Shown piece after piece: positions 12,111 through 24,308 of a stretch of 64,000 bases of DNA; the stretch's first letter is position 1; every line of letters begins with the position of its first letter. This stretch comes from Oxytricha trifallax (lineage: Eukaryota; Ciliophora; Spirotrichea; Sporadotrichida; Oxytrichidae), in contig ARYC01000219.1 in the NCBI GenBank assembly GCA_000711775.1, forward strand, positions 62,001-126,000, written 5' to 3'. The translations under genes were made by a program, and so were the position numbers. Under the pieces are notes generated by a model. That model searched no databases, had not been told where the DNA came from, and saw only the letters and a list, made by a program, of their open reading frames with translations.

Positions 12111-13173
12111 ATGAGAAATAGAAATTAGCGAAATTTAGGGTCGATTTATGATGAGTAATATTTAGATTTACTGCTTAAGCTTAGGTATGGTACGTGTATT
12201 AATATAGACTAAGCCAAACCTGTACTAAATTATGCAGCTATAGTAAAGTTATTACGCAAGATTGCCTCAACTGTTAGGTATCACTGCTTGCTAGCTGTTT
12301 AGCATTTTAATTCTGGTTGTTGAGTGCATCCTGCAAGAAGATAAAAGTTTTCTCAGGCTCATATTGACTTCCTCTGCGACTCGAAGACTTTGAAGTATTG
12401 GGCACACTTATTAGACTAACGAGCTGTGATGTTTCATCGCAGGTTTCCCGACATGCGTATCTCTCCTTAGACTATAGCCAATATTTATAGAAGAAAGGGT
12501 ATTACTTTAAAGACTGTCAACAGAGTGAAGAGAGTAATTGATTTACAGTGCCATTTTATAGTAATAATTTAAACTATATATATGATTAAATGCAGAGAGC
12601 TATTACTAATAAAATCAAGTTCATACACGCTGATGAAGCTGTATTCACCTTCAACACCTTTATTAAAAAGTCTTGGTATAAGAAGTATGATAATATAGAA
12701 GTCTATGATTAAAAAGTGAAGGTAGTCACCCATGCAATTTTAGCTGGTATAAGTGAAGACTCTGGCTTAGAAAGTTATGTTATTCATCCTCACTCTATTA
12801 AGCGAGAGTAGTATATAGAGTTCCTACATAAGCTCAAAGAGATAAGTATAGTAACCAAGAGATCATCCTGTTTGTTGATAACCTCTCAGTTCATAAGACT
12901 AAAGAGTCTAAGAAAGCCTATGAAGAGCTAAACATAACTCCTGTATACAATGTTCCTTATAGCCCATAATTTAATGGAATTGAATTCTACTGGAGTTAAA
13001 TCAAGACTCACTACAAGAAGCTTCTGCTGTATCATCTTATGCATGACTTGCCCATCGATACAGTAGACTTAATTCAAAGCAGCTGTAAGAGAGTGAGCGT
13101 AGATAAGACAACAATTTGTGCGAGAGAGGGAAGAATGAATGTTTATAAATAAGTTTTAGATTTAAACGAATGA
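12111..13173 (+). pseudogene. TBE transposase (42-kDa type, DDE), copy A, broken
   Basis: IS630/Tc1-like DDE transposase, thought to act in programmed excision of TBE elements as well as in transposition. Starts at ATG 12111 (MRNRNQRNLGSIYDEQYLDL) and, pieced across lesions, ends at TGA 13171. Catalytic blocks are visible: HADEAVFTFNTF (first Asp), LFVDNLSVHKTKE (second Asp) and YSPQFNGIEFYW (Glu), with 34 residues between the second Asp and Glu. Lesions: in-frame TGA at 12321-12323, a one-base loss near 12552 relative to copy B, and another frame change near 12845. Colinear with the copy-B gene over its full length, apart from a one-codon difference. Confidence 0.9.
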
Positions 13174-13184
13174 ATATATTCACA

Positions 13185-13970
13185 TATTAAACTGGCCCAT
13201 AAATGGTTTGGCTTCTCTTTCTTCTCCTCTTCTTATGGCTTGCTTGGGCCCATATTTCTTCTCTTTGTGCCAGCTCCTGCATCTATGTTCATTTCATCTG
13301 GCTTTTAAACATCTTTATAAAGTCTCTTGCTCACTTCATGAAATTTCTGTGACTTTCTCTCTCTATGAACCTTAGCATGCTCTTTCATAAGATATATACC
13401 AGTGCCAGATTTTCCTACAAAGTTATATGTCAAAGCTTACTTGAAAGATAAGGATGCTTCTTAAGTTCCTCTAGCCAAGCTGAGCTTATAAGAATGCCTT
13501 GCTTCTTCTAGTCTTCAGGAGAAATAGAATATCGTTTCTTATGTGCTTCTTCAATAATTTCTCTGAGATAATCCTCTTTTATTGTACCAAGAACACCAAA
13601 GAAAAAGTTCCTCTCTGGGAGTTTATTAGAGAATTGTTTCTTGGTAGGAAGGTAAACTACCACTTCCTCATCTTACATGGCATCCTCATAAAGATTAGTG
13701 ACTGAAATCTCAGGGTAGTTGCGAATTTCGATTAGTTTAATCTCTTTATTTTTAAAAGCTTTCTTCTCCTCACAAAGTATTGCTTTCAAGAATGAAATTT
13801 TGGTACCTTCCATCGTTGGAAGGAATAAACCAACTGTATAATATGTTAATAGTCATCAAGTTATCTTACCATGTAAAGTTAGGTATCGATAGAGATCTTC
13901 CTTACTTCTTGAATCTTGATATCATTTCTTGAGCCTCGACTCTTTTCATTTGATCATTGAGTAATTCCAT
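13185..13970 (-). pseudogene. Homologue of the TBE 22-kDa ORF, copy A, broken
   Basis: Minus-strand ORF of unknown function, convergent with the transposase. Starts at ATG 13970 (MELLNDQMKRVEAQEM), shifts frame near 13900, then stays open through EGTKISFLKAILCEEKK, VYLPTKKQFSNKLPERNF and EEAHKKRYSISPED to a TGA at 13432-13430, where copy B has a Cys codon. Homology with copy B resumes beyond it in another frame (KSGTGIYLMKEHAKVHRE, then a Lys/Glu-rich tail) to about 13185. Pieced together it would be about 260 residues, longer than the name suggests, so either the true stop is the TGA at 13432 or these elements carry a longer form. Confidence 0.8.
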
Positions 13971-14119
13971 CTTTGTCCATCTTCCTATTAATGAATTTCA
14001 AATTATAACTTATAGACTTCTGGATCTTATTGTTTAAAATCTTACTATTAAATATGGGCATCTTATAGGAGGTCACCTGCAAAGATACGTGGAGAAAGTT
14101 TGCAGAAGCTGTAACAAAC

Positions 14120-14345
14120 TGCAGAGATTGAGCTCCATTTTTATCAATTTAGTTCCATTAAATTAGTACTAAATTTGTTTAAATTTAATTAGTACTGGTA
14201 CTAATTCCGTTTTATTTTAATTGGTACCAATTTAATAGTACCAAAACTTAATTAGTACCTAGTTTTAAACTAATGAGGTTTTAATGGAAAAGTTCCAAAA
14301 TGGTTCAAAACCTAATTGGTACCAGTACCAACCTGAATTTATTCT
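14120..14345. repeat. Clustered GGTACC / TTAGTACC repeats between divergent TBE genes, copy A
   Basis: About ten short palindromic or near-palindromic words (GGTACCAATTTAAT, TTAGTACCAAA and variants in both orientations) fill the spacer between the 22-kDa-type ORF (-) and the zinc-finger/kinase ORF (+). Copy B has a different word in the same place. It may be a shared promoter region or protein-binding array. Confidence 0.7.
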
Positions 14346-14534
14346 CAGTTGGTACCAAAATTAAAAATATTAAGCATAAAATTAGAAAATTTATAGTTAT
14401 AAACTAAGTATAAATATGATGTCTAACACCTAAGAATCAACCATTGTTGTTGCAGTGCCAGCTCCTATACAAAGTTAATATAGCCAGTGAGGTTTTTACT
14501 TATTAATAATAGAAATTTAAATTTGAATTTAAAC

Positions 14535-15982
14535 ATGGCGGCTAACTTAAATCGTAAGGCAGTTTCTCTTGGAACAGGTTAATCATTGCTCAACTTTGGC
14601 TCCTCCAAGAAACCAGAAGTAATTTATATTGAAAAGGAGGTAGAGCTAAGAGCTCTAGAGTTTGAAGCTGAGGTCTTTAAAATTTAAGTTTAAAACAAGA
14701 AGTAGAGTGCTGAGATGGGAGTTTAAACATAAGTTGAATTGGTTGAGGAAGATAAGGAACAGCAACCAATAGAAAAAATTAAAACATTTTAATGTGAAGA
14801 CTGCTAAAACTTCTTCTCAACTGAGTCTAGCTTGAAGAGGCACATTAAAGAGGTACACTCTGGCAAGGCCAAGATCTATATTAAGCATGATAAAATAGAT
14901 GGTAGATATAGGTGCACAACATGCATGAAGTCTTACACTCACTCAGCAAAGTTTAAGAAGCATATGCAAAAACATCATCTTAGCGAATTCTTGATTTAAG
15001 ATTAGGAGACTTAATAACTTGTACCTGCTAAAAGAAAATCAAAAATTTTTGAGTCTTAAAGAGACCTACAGGAGAAGCTCAAGAGACAGTGTCGCTTTGA
15101 ATCAATGAACTAGCCTGCAGATCATACTGTTTTAGCATGCTTCCAAGCGAAAGCAATGAGTATTCCTGCATTAAATGCAATTGAACTTAGTAGCTGCATT
15201 TAAAATTACTTGCACATAAGTGTGCCTAACAAGGCAAAGCTTATAGTAGTTGATGAGTATGCATACAAGGTATACCCTTTCAGCTATCTCATAAAAAATG
15301 AGCAGTATTAAAATGAGTTTGCTAACGAATATATGATTCTTAGAGAGGCTTAAAGAAGAGATTGCAAGAACTTGCTTAAGTTAAATGGTGTTATATTAAG
15401 CTATGGTTTCATCGCACTAAGGCTCAAGAAATTTGAAATGACTTTAAGAGACTATCTATATCATAATAGATATCCTGATGACTTAAATGATACTCTTACA
15501 GATATGATTAAGGGTGTCAAGGAGTTGCATGAACTTGGATATGTTCATAGAGATTTGAAGCCTGAAAATATTATGCTTAACCTCTGCCCTTTAGAAGTCG
15601 TAGTTATCGATTTCAATAGAGCCTTAAGATAAGAGATAGTTACTTTGGCAAAAGTTCTTGGTACTCCTGGATACTTCCCAATTAGAGAGAAATGGACTAT
15701 TGGCTCAGTTTAGTGGGATGTATGGGCAGTTGCTGCTATCATATTAGAGAGCGATATGGAAGTATGTCATACTTTGGAACAAAGCACGAGAAATAATCAA
15801 TAAGTTTAGCAGCTAAACATATAAAATAAGAAGAAATCTGCGATAAAATTAAGAAGATAGTTGAGATGGTCATAGTTAAAGCTCCAGCATATCCAAGATA
15901 ATCATTAGATGACATTCTAGAACAACTAAAGACATCGAGATTCAAGAGGTATCACAAAGACAAGCAGATAAAATTTGTTTGA
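14535..15982 (+). pseudogene. TBE zinc-finger/kinase protein (57-kDa type), copy A, one frameshift
   Basis: ATG 14535 (MAANLNRKAVSLGTGQ) opens a Gln-code frame past 15632 to about 15760, where one frameshift leads to the conserved tail ending at TGA 15980-15982. Two C2H2 fingers lie near residues 90-145 (CEDCQNFFSTESSLKRH and CTTCMKSYTHSAKFKKH). The kinase-like part has YKVYPF (candidate ATP-site Lys), HRDLKPENIM (complete catalytic loop) and IDFNRALR in place of DFG. The reading is intact up to the shift near 15757-15765 (ESDME then SMSYFGTKH). Same architecture as copy B. Confidence 0.9.
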
Positions 15983-16039
15983 GTTAAGCACACTAATAAT
16001 CATTAAATATTCATTAAATTCATATAAAACCTGCATTTT

Positions 16040-16121
16040 ATCTACTAACCCCAATAAGACCCCAACTATACCCTACAAATCAAAGCACTTATAAACCTCA
16101 CTAAGGGGTTTTGGGGTTTTG
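16040..16121 (-). repeat. Right TIR of TBE copy A
   Basis: Inverted copy of the left end, 82 bp, ending in C4A4-type telomere-like sequence. It lacks the duplicated 23-bp unit of the left TIR. Confidence 0.9.
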
Positions 16122-16124
16122 ATT

Positions 16125-17090
16125 GCGCTCATTAGCATCATGATAAAAGTTATAAAAATAAGAAAAACTTAAAACAAAGTATGCAATTTCAATAAATTGA
16201 TAAAATAGAGCAAATTTAGGATAAGTTTGTATGATAAGATATTTCTTACTTTTTAAATATAATGCCAGAATATTTGCTTCTTAAGTAGATTATTATCCAT
16301 TTTAGTATAATTTTGAAAAATCATATTATCTATGCTGTTTTTTTATTAATTAAATTTTCATTTTTAATTCAAAAATTCATGATTGAAAATGTATATAAAG
16401 ATTATTATAATTTATTATGGAGAGAATCTAACTAATTTAAAAGAAAAAGTATATAAATCATATTTCATCAAGTATGATTACCTATACTACTAAATTAAAA
16501 TATAAAAGCGGATATATTTCATCTTAAATAATGTCAACACATAATAATTCTCTAATTTCAAAGCAATAATTTTCTTTGAAAATAATAAAACTATAACTTT
16601 ATCATTGTTTAATCAAAGTTTAGAAAACATTAATTAATAAAAATTAAAGAAAAATATATGTTGAAGCTTTATCTCATTTTATTAAATTTTAATCTTCAAA
16701 TAAGTTGCAAATAATTGTATGAAAATAAGGAAATTTAAATAATAATAAAACAAATATATTAGAAATTCTTTCATTATAATATTGTTGAGTTTACATTTTA
16801 ACATAAAAATATTTTATTAATTAATTCGATTTATATAAGGATCATGCTACTTAGGAGATGGTAGAAATTAAATAACAATATGATTATTAATTAATACATT
16901 ATGAAGATCAATAAAATACACTAATCCTTTAGACTGTTTTAAATGAAGTAAAGAAAATTTTCAGTTAATTTTATTAAGTATATATATATTAATATTTTAC
17001 CAAATTTTATTGATAGAAAAATTGTTGATTACATAAATTCATACAAATGTTTTCTAAATTGTTTGAAAAATACAATAATAACTGATAAAA
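16125..17090. other. AT-rich DNA with no supportable gene
   Basis: Separates TBE copy A from the first member of the F-box/LRR-like array. No frame or bounded repeat recognised. Confidence 0.5.
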
Positions 17091-20000
17091 ATGTAGAAAA
17101 AGGTAAACATTTACGGAACTCTCACAGTGCTAAGTTACTAAACAAAATTTGAAACATTTTAACTGAGAATGTTATGTACTTCCTTTAAAGATTTAACAAT
17201 ATATTTATTAACTTATTATTAGATTTTCTCAAATCAAAGTATAGTCTTGTTCACAGCCATTATCCAAACATTGTAGTTGATTTAAATGATGACTAGCTTT
17301 TGGACAAAATTAAAAATTCGTAGTATTTTTTCAAATCAAAAGTAATTTTTTTCAAGATTGCGCCATCATTTCTATCTTGATCAATAACAATTTGTTTGGA
17401 AATCTAAAATTAAAATGTTTGTATTATAAATACACTCATAAATATTTTAATTTAATGATAAATTATGAATCATAATTGTACTTATGATCAGATTAAACTC
17501 TAAGTTTTTTAATTAAAAAAAAGATAAAGTTTTCTGAATTAGAAGTTAGTTTGAGAACCATTTCAACTAGACAATTTTAATCGTAAAATAATAGAAATAT
17601 GGGGACTTTTATAAGAATTTATGTAAAGTATTAAAAATAACAAAACTATAGCAATATTTTAAATATATCTCGTGATTCTATATCACTCTTTATAAGCATT
17701 TTAATGGAAAGCAAGATAATTTTAAGAACAAGTGCATTAAATTTATGTATCAGAGAATTAGGTATTTTATTCATGAAAATATTTTGAAAGGTGTCTTAAT
17801 TAAACCTCTAAAAGTGATTATATTATAGCCATTTTAAAAAAAAAACTCAATAAATCTACTGAAGAAATTAATGGTTTTAAATGAAATATTTTCAGTTAAA
17901 TATAGTACATTTTGTATATCACATAGAAATCTATTATTTGAAAACTTATTTACCATAAATTAAAACATGTGACAAAAATAAATAATTATAAATAATTTTA
18001 ATTATTATATTTCCCTAATTAATTATTTCACTACAATAATTCAAATTTAGTTTATTCGCTATACTCAATTTGGTAAAGGATTAAATTTAAGATGAAAATA
18101 AAGTTCAAAATGTTAAAAATGGGAGATTTAGAGTGTAGAAAATTGGATTTTTTATTCAGGAAATGATAGACTGTGATAAACCTAAATTAAATTTAAAAAC
18201 ATCAATTTATTATTTAAATTGATTTATGCAGAAGGCAATTGAGTTTTATATGCAAATAAATCGCTTGTACTTTAGATTTGCTCATACAATAATTTAAATA
18301 TTATATTTCTTAATATATAATAAAAATTAAAATATTTTCATTTTAATATTATAGTTTAATATATGTGATTTATGAAATTCTATTTAAATAAACATGGTAA
18401 GTAATAAATTCTTCTCTAAAATAATAAATTATATGATTTAAAAAAGCATTAATTAAATTGTTTTAACTTATTAAGAAAGTAAATTATCTAAAATATCTTT
18501 TATATGAAATATTATAAATTCATTTTATTTATATGAATAATATCAATAAAATTTTTATTAATTTTAGCTAAATTTATCATAAACATTAAAACATATAGTT
18601 ATGAATTTGAAATAATTATATGAAATAATTGATAGCTCCCCATTCTTCATTATTTCGAGATGCTCTCAATTTTCGAAATTAGATTACGATTACTTATATA
18701 ATGTATGTACTCTTCACTTCAAAAACTCAAGGGTTTTATTCTAACAAAATCATATGGATTTGGTTATTTATAATTAAAATCAGTTATTTTACGCTTCCAT
18801 ATTCATATTCAATACTAAATCAAACCAATGTAAAATTGTTGTGAGCAATTAGATCGAATCTAAATAGTAAAGTCATAAAATTAGTTAAAAATTCTTCTCA
18901 ATTCTCACTTTGCTTTATTCTAAAATTTTGAACAGAGACTAAAATAATAACCTAATATCATTGAAATACAGATAAAGTCTGTCATTTTCTATTAAATTTG
19001 AGTACCAAAAAATTTCTCCTATTTTACATCTGCTGAGTATACAATTCTTTTCTTTTGTTTTAGTAGATTCAGAAACGAAATTTTTGAAGGTAAAAATCTT
19101 ATTGAAAGGTTAAGCACACCCCTCCTACTCTCTTTATCAAGTTAGTTTTATAATCATTAATGTTGCTTGCGTTTAAAAAAGTAAGTTCTATTAAGAATTA
19201 AGTTAAATCCAAAAAGAATTTTTGAGGTGCCTTCAACTTCTAGAAGAAGTTGACCTCCTCCTTATTTTATTATTTAATACTTACATTTAATTTTCTGTAA
19301 AATTCTATAAAGACTTACTTTGTTTCTTGTAGGATTTAAAAACTTTAGCTGGAAGCAACCTAAGTGAATGCCAGGCAAGCTCGTTTTTTGCAAAGAAATC
19401 AGTAATGCTACAGCCATTCGATAAGTGTAATCAGATTAAGCTTCACTCACTAGCCCCCAATAAATTAACATAGCAAGTTTTTTAAAATATCTTAAATTGG
19501 TTTAAAAATTGCTATGAAATCTTGAAAATTATTTGCCTCCTTTCTTGACAATTACACTTTCTAATTAATTTTAAATTAAATGGATGCTCTGAACAAGAAT
19601 TATACTTTTGACAGAATAAATAAATTGATTTTAGTTAAATCTACATTCTTTTTCCAAGCAGTTAAACAATTGATCCTTATAAATATATATAAAAATAATT
19701 TAATTTAAGATTTTAATTGAGTAGTATAACTCATATTGAGATTGATAATTCTTTTTTAATTCTTGACATAACTTTTAATAAAAAACTTCAATTTTAAATA
19801 TATAAATTTTGTGTTCCCAAATCTAAAATTTTTAAAAATTAGAAATTAATCTGATCAGTATGATATGTTTAAGTCTTTTGGAATGAGATAAATGTAAATA
19901 TTTGATAAGCTTGAATCAGCAGTAATTTATTGCACTTAAGGATAATTATCTAAAGTCTTATTCTTCTAAATTGTAGAATCTTGCTCAAAAGCTAACATCC

Positions 20001-20286
20001 TAAAGATTTCTTGTAAAATATTACAAATTATGAAAATTAATTTTCATTAATATATATTTATAAATAAACTCATAGTAAAGTGAGAGATATGGGCATCACT
20101 GATTTTTAATATTTTAATAAATTTATTGATATTGAGAAATTATTTCAAGAATCAACTATAGTCAATGAAGAATTATAGGCAGATAGTGAAAATTAAGATG
20201 GCGATTTGTGTGTAAGATATGAAAAGACTTAGAACCAAGAAATAGTTTATGTATATGCTTACAAATAGAACTTGAAAATTGAATGA
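17091..20286 (+). CDS. F-box/LRR-like gene, array member 1, in separated segments
   Basis: First of five colinear plus-strand paralogues. Segment 1 (ATG 17091) reads IYGTLTVLSYQ, then KFETFQLRMLCTSFKDF, resembling the second half of an F-box. Segment 2 starts at 17221 (LKSKYSLVHSHYPNIVVDL). Later segments: IGFFIQEMIDCDKPK (about 18148), AIEFYMQINRLYFRFAHTI (about 18233), the LRR unit LSSITHIEIDNSF (about 19720), a second LRR segment (about 19812), and a 65-codon terminal segment from ATG 20089 to TGA 20284-20286. Segments 1 and 2 are separated by 32 bp flanked by AGATTT repeats, and removing one repeat plus the insert restores the frame, as for an IES. Other gaps are unresolved, so it may be an IES-split gene, an intron-rich gene or partly decayed. 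Confidence 0.55.
17189..17220 (+). other. Candidate 32-bp IES with AGATTT pointer
   Basis: AGATTT occurs at 17189-17194 and 17221-17226. Joining at the repeat gives TSFKDFLKSKYS in frame. The insert lacks a GT start, which argues against an intron. Members 2 and 3 have related inserts of other sequence and length at the same position. Confidence 0.6.
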
Positions 20287-20464
20287 TTTAATATTATTTG
20301 GGATTGTTAATAATTTATATGCTTTAATTCTTGATATAGATTTAAATGGAAAAATATTCCATAAATTAAATTAAATTGAATAATGCTTAATAAATTTAAT
20401 ATAAAAATAAATAAATTAATGAATCAGCAATATTTTTATTTTTAGTTTGTTTTTTAGTAATTAA

Positions 20465-20860
20465 AAAAACCCCCAAAACCCTTTAATAAGGTTTTTTAAC
20501 AAAATTAGACTATCAAGGCATTCTTAATTAAGGTTTATAGTTTAAATATTAGTAATTTAAGTGAGTCTATGCTAAGTTCTGAGTCAGTTTATGACAAGTG
20601 AGTATATATATTTATTGTTTAAGTTGCGTTATGAAAATGATGATTATAGTAAAATTATAGTGAGTAACTCAAAACTATTGTAAATAACACGTGTATAGCA
20701 AGGTACTCCATAAATATCCACTACTATTACTGTTAAAATTTATTGGTTAGAACTTAAAGAGATTGAAATTTAATCATAATTTAAGAGACACTGAAAATTC
20801 TAGATGTTTCATATACTAATTATCTAATAAATGATAATTTTGATAATTTATTTTATCTTA
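20465..20860 (+). mobile_element. Eroded left end of a TBE element
   Basis: CCCCCAAAACCCTTTAATAAGG at 20470-20491 matches the TBE tip. Further right, TTTATGACAAGTGAGTATA and the following 30 bp align with the start of the TBE transposase (SIYDEQYLDL region) but with several TGA codons. No right end was found, so only a truncated, strongly diverged fragment remains. Confidence 0.6.
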
Positions 20861-22426
20861 GAAAGATAGTGCGTTCTAATTGTTTGTATTATAAATTTAT
20901 AAATATAAATTTTAGGAATTGCAAATTAATACTTAAATTAAATGTTCAATAATAATCAAGATAAATATTACTTAATATTAATAACTAATCATAAATTCCT
21001 TTAATTATTATTATTGAAATAAAATGTACTCTTAATTAACTATATTGCCTCATATTACCTTTATGTGTTTCTTTAATATAAACATCATCTTTGCTTAAAA
21101 TTTCTTATATATTTAGAAAATACATTTTTCTTAAATAAACTCGGGTATATTAAGAACAAAAATCAAAAATTAAAAATAACAATTGATTGTAATTTCAAAA
21201 GAGAGCAATAAGGACAGTTATAGTTTCTTCAAAATCTGGACTAGGTAAATGTATTGCATTTTGTATTTTTATGAACATTTTTAAAATATCAGAATCTAAA
21301 GTTATTTGAAAATAAATATATAAATAATGTTCAATTGATATAATTTCGTAAAAATGCAATTAATTAAATTTAAAATACTAAAGTTTTATTTAGTAATTAT
21401 CTGCATAATAAGGGTTTTTATAATCATCTATGTTTATAATTATATTAGAAATTTATTTTTTCCCCTTCATAATAATAATCTAACTAATACTCTTAATTTA
21501 TATTTTTATTAAGAGATTAGAATAAACGCAAATTAAACCTTATTTATCTAATTGAAATTTTAGAGATTCTACTTGATTTGTCATAACAAAACTATAAAGA
21601 AGGATCTCTAAAATATAGATAATATGAAGTATGCTAAGAGAAGAAAGTTAATGCAAAAATTTAATTATCATATAAATTGTTAATATTGTATAAAATTTCA
21701 ATCTTTTAGTTTTATTTGATTTTAATATGCACAAACTATAAAAATAAGTTTTGCAGATAAATAAAATGAAATTTAATTATATTATAATATGATTATTATA
21801 AATTAAAACGAAAAGCTCGAGGAATATCTTTCTGTCTAAATCTCTACTTTTCAGAAAATTATAAAGAGCATTAAACAGTAAAGTTTAAAACAAAAATTTG
21901 ATGTCTCTTACAGATAGATCGTCAATAAAAATTAAAAAAGATTTTAAGGTATAATTATTTATATTAATAAATTGATTGATCTTACACATTTATAGAATTG
22001 AAAATATAGCATAAGATATGAATCTTTCATCACTAACTATTAGTTAATTTTATTATAAATTGTAAAATTAATTAATGACTATCTAAAAGTTTATTTACTG
22101 CAATATGAATCAATTCACGAGCATTGGAAATGAGTAAATAAATATTTCTTTAATTCTTAAATAGTCTTAAACTTACTAAACATTATTCTACTATTTTCAT
22201 GGCACATCGCATGCAATTTAAAACATATTAAGAAAATAAACCTCAAATATTGTGCATCTTATCCATATTTAAGTTTTAGTTTAATTGTGTATACTTAATC
22301 TTAAAGTATAATTAAACATTTTCTCCAATGTTTGAGAAGTTAGAAACACTAACCAATGAAGTTAAAAATACATATATAAATGAATAAAAGGAAACAATGA
22401 CAAAGTATAAAATAAAGTTTGATATA
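20861..22426. other. AT-rich DNA with no supportable gene
   Basis: No frames beyond chance and no bounded repeats. It lies between the TBE fragment and the G-tipped MITE. Confidence 0.5.
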
Positions 22427-22434
22427 GATTATTC

Positions 22435-23046
22435 GGGGGGGGGGCCATATCTGAACCAAAGAAATAAAATTTGAATGCAAGATAATTTTTAATAGTTTCA
22501 AAGAGTTGGCGTACCTGCTCTGGGTCATATGAAGGTCTTAGAACACGAAGAAATTATTTTCAAGTACGAGAGATATCTCCTCAGTATTGAAAACAATTAA
22601 ACAGAGCTTCAGATTTATCATTAAATTACATATATTATTTTTATTTTTTCAATATTTTTTTCTCAATTTATACAATTTTAAACTGTATAACTTACTCAAA
22701 TTCTTGTTAATAAGTTACTTACACATATAAAAAAATATCCTTGAATATTACATTTATAATTTAGAATAACTATTTTGATAATATTATATGTTATACAGTT
22801 TAAAATTGTATAAATTGAGAAAAAAATATTGAAAAAATAAAAATAATATATGTAATTTAATGATAAATCTGAAGCTCTGTTTAATTGTTTTCAATACTGA
22901 GGAGATATCTCTCGTACTTGAAAATAATTTCTTCGTGTTCTAAGACCTTCATATGACCCAGAGCAGGTACGCCAACTCTTTGAAACTATTAAAAATTATC
23001 TTGCATTCAAATTTTATTTCTTTGGTTCAGATATGCCCCCCCCCCC
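22435..23046. mobile_element. G-tipped palindromic MITE with 8-bp target duplication
   Basis: 612 bp, almost entirely two inverted arms of about 250 bp. The left end is 10 G then CCATATCTGAACCAAAG; the right end is its complement ending in 11 C. Arms are essentially identical. Flanked by perfect 8-bp repeats GATTATTC (22427-22434 and 23047-23054). The interior has no ORF. G-run tips and duplications ending in TTC are shared with the elements at 8462 and 39089, so I group them as non-autonomous relatives of the Merlin-like element. The near-identity of the arms suggests recent origin or arm correction. Confidence 0.85.
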
Positions 23047-23054
23047 GATTATTC

Positions 23055-24224
23055 TAACTTATACCTAATCTTTGCTTTACTCAAGAAATTTACAGGAACT
23101 TAGAGAATTATTGCTTTTAACATTTTCATTAAAACCTTTAGCTTAATAATTACTATGATTCACTAATCTTTATAACAAGATTCCTGGAAAGCATTAAAAA
23201 CACAAAAGTTATTAATTTTTAATAATTATAAGATGTATCTGCAAGTGTAAGCTTTCAATTTAATCAATTAAAAAATGCTTTTAGACTTTTTTGCAATAAC
23301 ATAGAATTTAAAGTATAAATTTAAGAAAATAATGCTCGTTAAGATATTGTGAAAGACACATCGATCGTTAATTCATAAAGAATTAGCAACAATAATTCCG
23401 ATGATTTAAGTAATCTTGGAAAATTAAAGTCAATTATAACTCTAGATTTGTATAATGTATCATATTTGAAAAGAGCACTAATATCGAAGATGGGCTGATT
23501 TAAGTAATCACTATATAAACTAAGTCTTAAATTTAATAATAATGATATTTATAATATAACCTCAACTTTGCATCGATATAAATATTTTTACTCATTTGTT
23601 AAAAACAAATTCATTTGAATAGTTTAAATTTAAAAATTTTTTTTTTAAAAATATAAAAATAAGATTTTAATAAATTTTAATATAATTTGTTCAAATAATT
23701 TATAAGTTTATGTCATTTTTTGTTTTAAAAAACAAATACTGTTTTCAACTAATAACTTTTTCTAAAATGATAGTAAAATACATCAACGATTAAGATAAAA
23801 ACTCTATATTCATATTATTTCTTATATTATAATTAAATACCAAAAATATCAAGAATATCACTCATTAAGTGTTCTAAATAGAAAATATTTTATATTAATA
23901 ATTCGTAATTATTTTTTAAGTGATTGAAATTTTATTCAACATTGAGAGTAGCAAATGTATTATTTTTAAAATTTGTGAGTTTATATGTTTTAGAGGAATG
24001 TAATATCTAATTGAATATATATTTATTAATAAAAATCAAAAATACCTATTGATTTGGATTTTAATATTGTTTAATTCTTCATATGCTAATAACTATCTAA
24101 ATTTCATTATTTTTTTTTAAGAAAAAATTTTCCTATTATTTTATTTATTTTTTAGTAAGAAACGTTTGTATTTTTAGTGAGAAAATATAAATAATTAATC
24201 TCCTATCTATTTCAGCCCCTTAAC
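23055..24224. other. AT-rich DNA with no supportable gene
   Basis: Spacer between the G-tipped MITE and TBE copy B. A few short patches of balanced composition near 23330-23520 have no convincing frame. Confidence 0.5.
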
Positions 24225-24308
24225 AATAAAAACCCCAAAACCCCTTAATGAGGTTTATAAGTGCTTTGATTTGTAGGGAATTTGTTAGGGGTTGGGGTTA
24301 TTAATTAA

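Larger units (their letters stand above)
11986..16121 (+). mobile_element. TBE-type telomere-bearing transposon, copy A
   Basis: A 4136-bp element whose tips are CAAAACCCCAAAACCC on the left and the complementary GGGGTTTTGGGGTTTTG on the right. TIRs extend to about 12090 and from about 16040. It carries the three TBE genes in the usual order: transposase (+), a convergent ORF homologous to the 22-kDa ORF (-), and the zinc-finger/kinase ORF (+). Flanking trinucleotides are ACT (left) and ATT (right); both fit the ANT target of TBE elements but are not identical. All three ORFs carry frameshifts or TGA codons, so this copy looks inactive. Confidence 0.95.
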
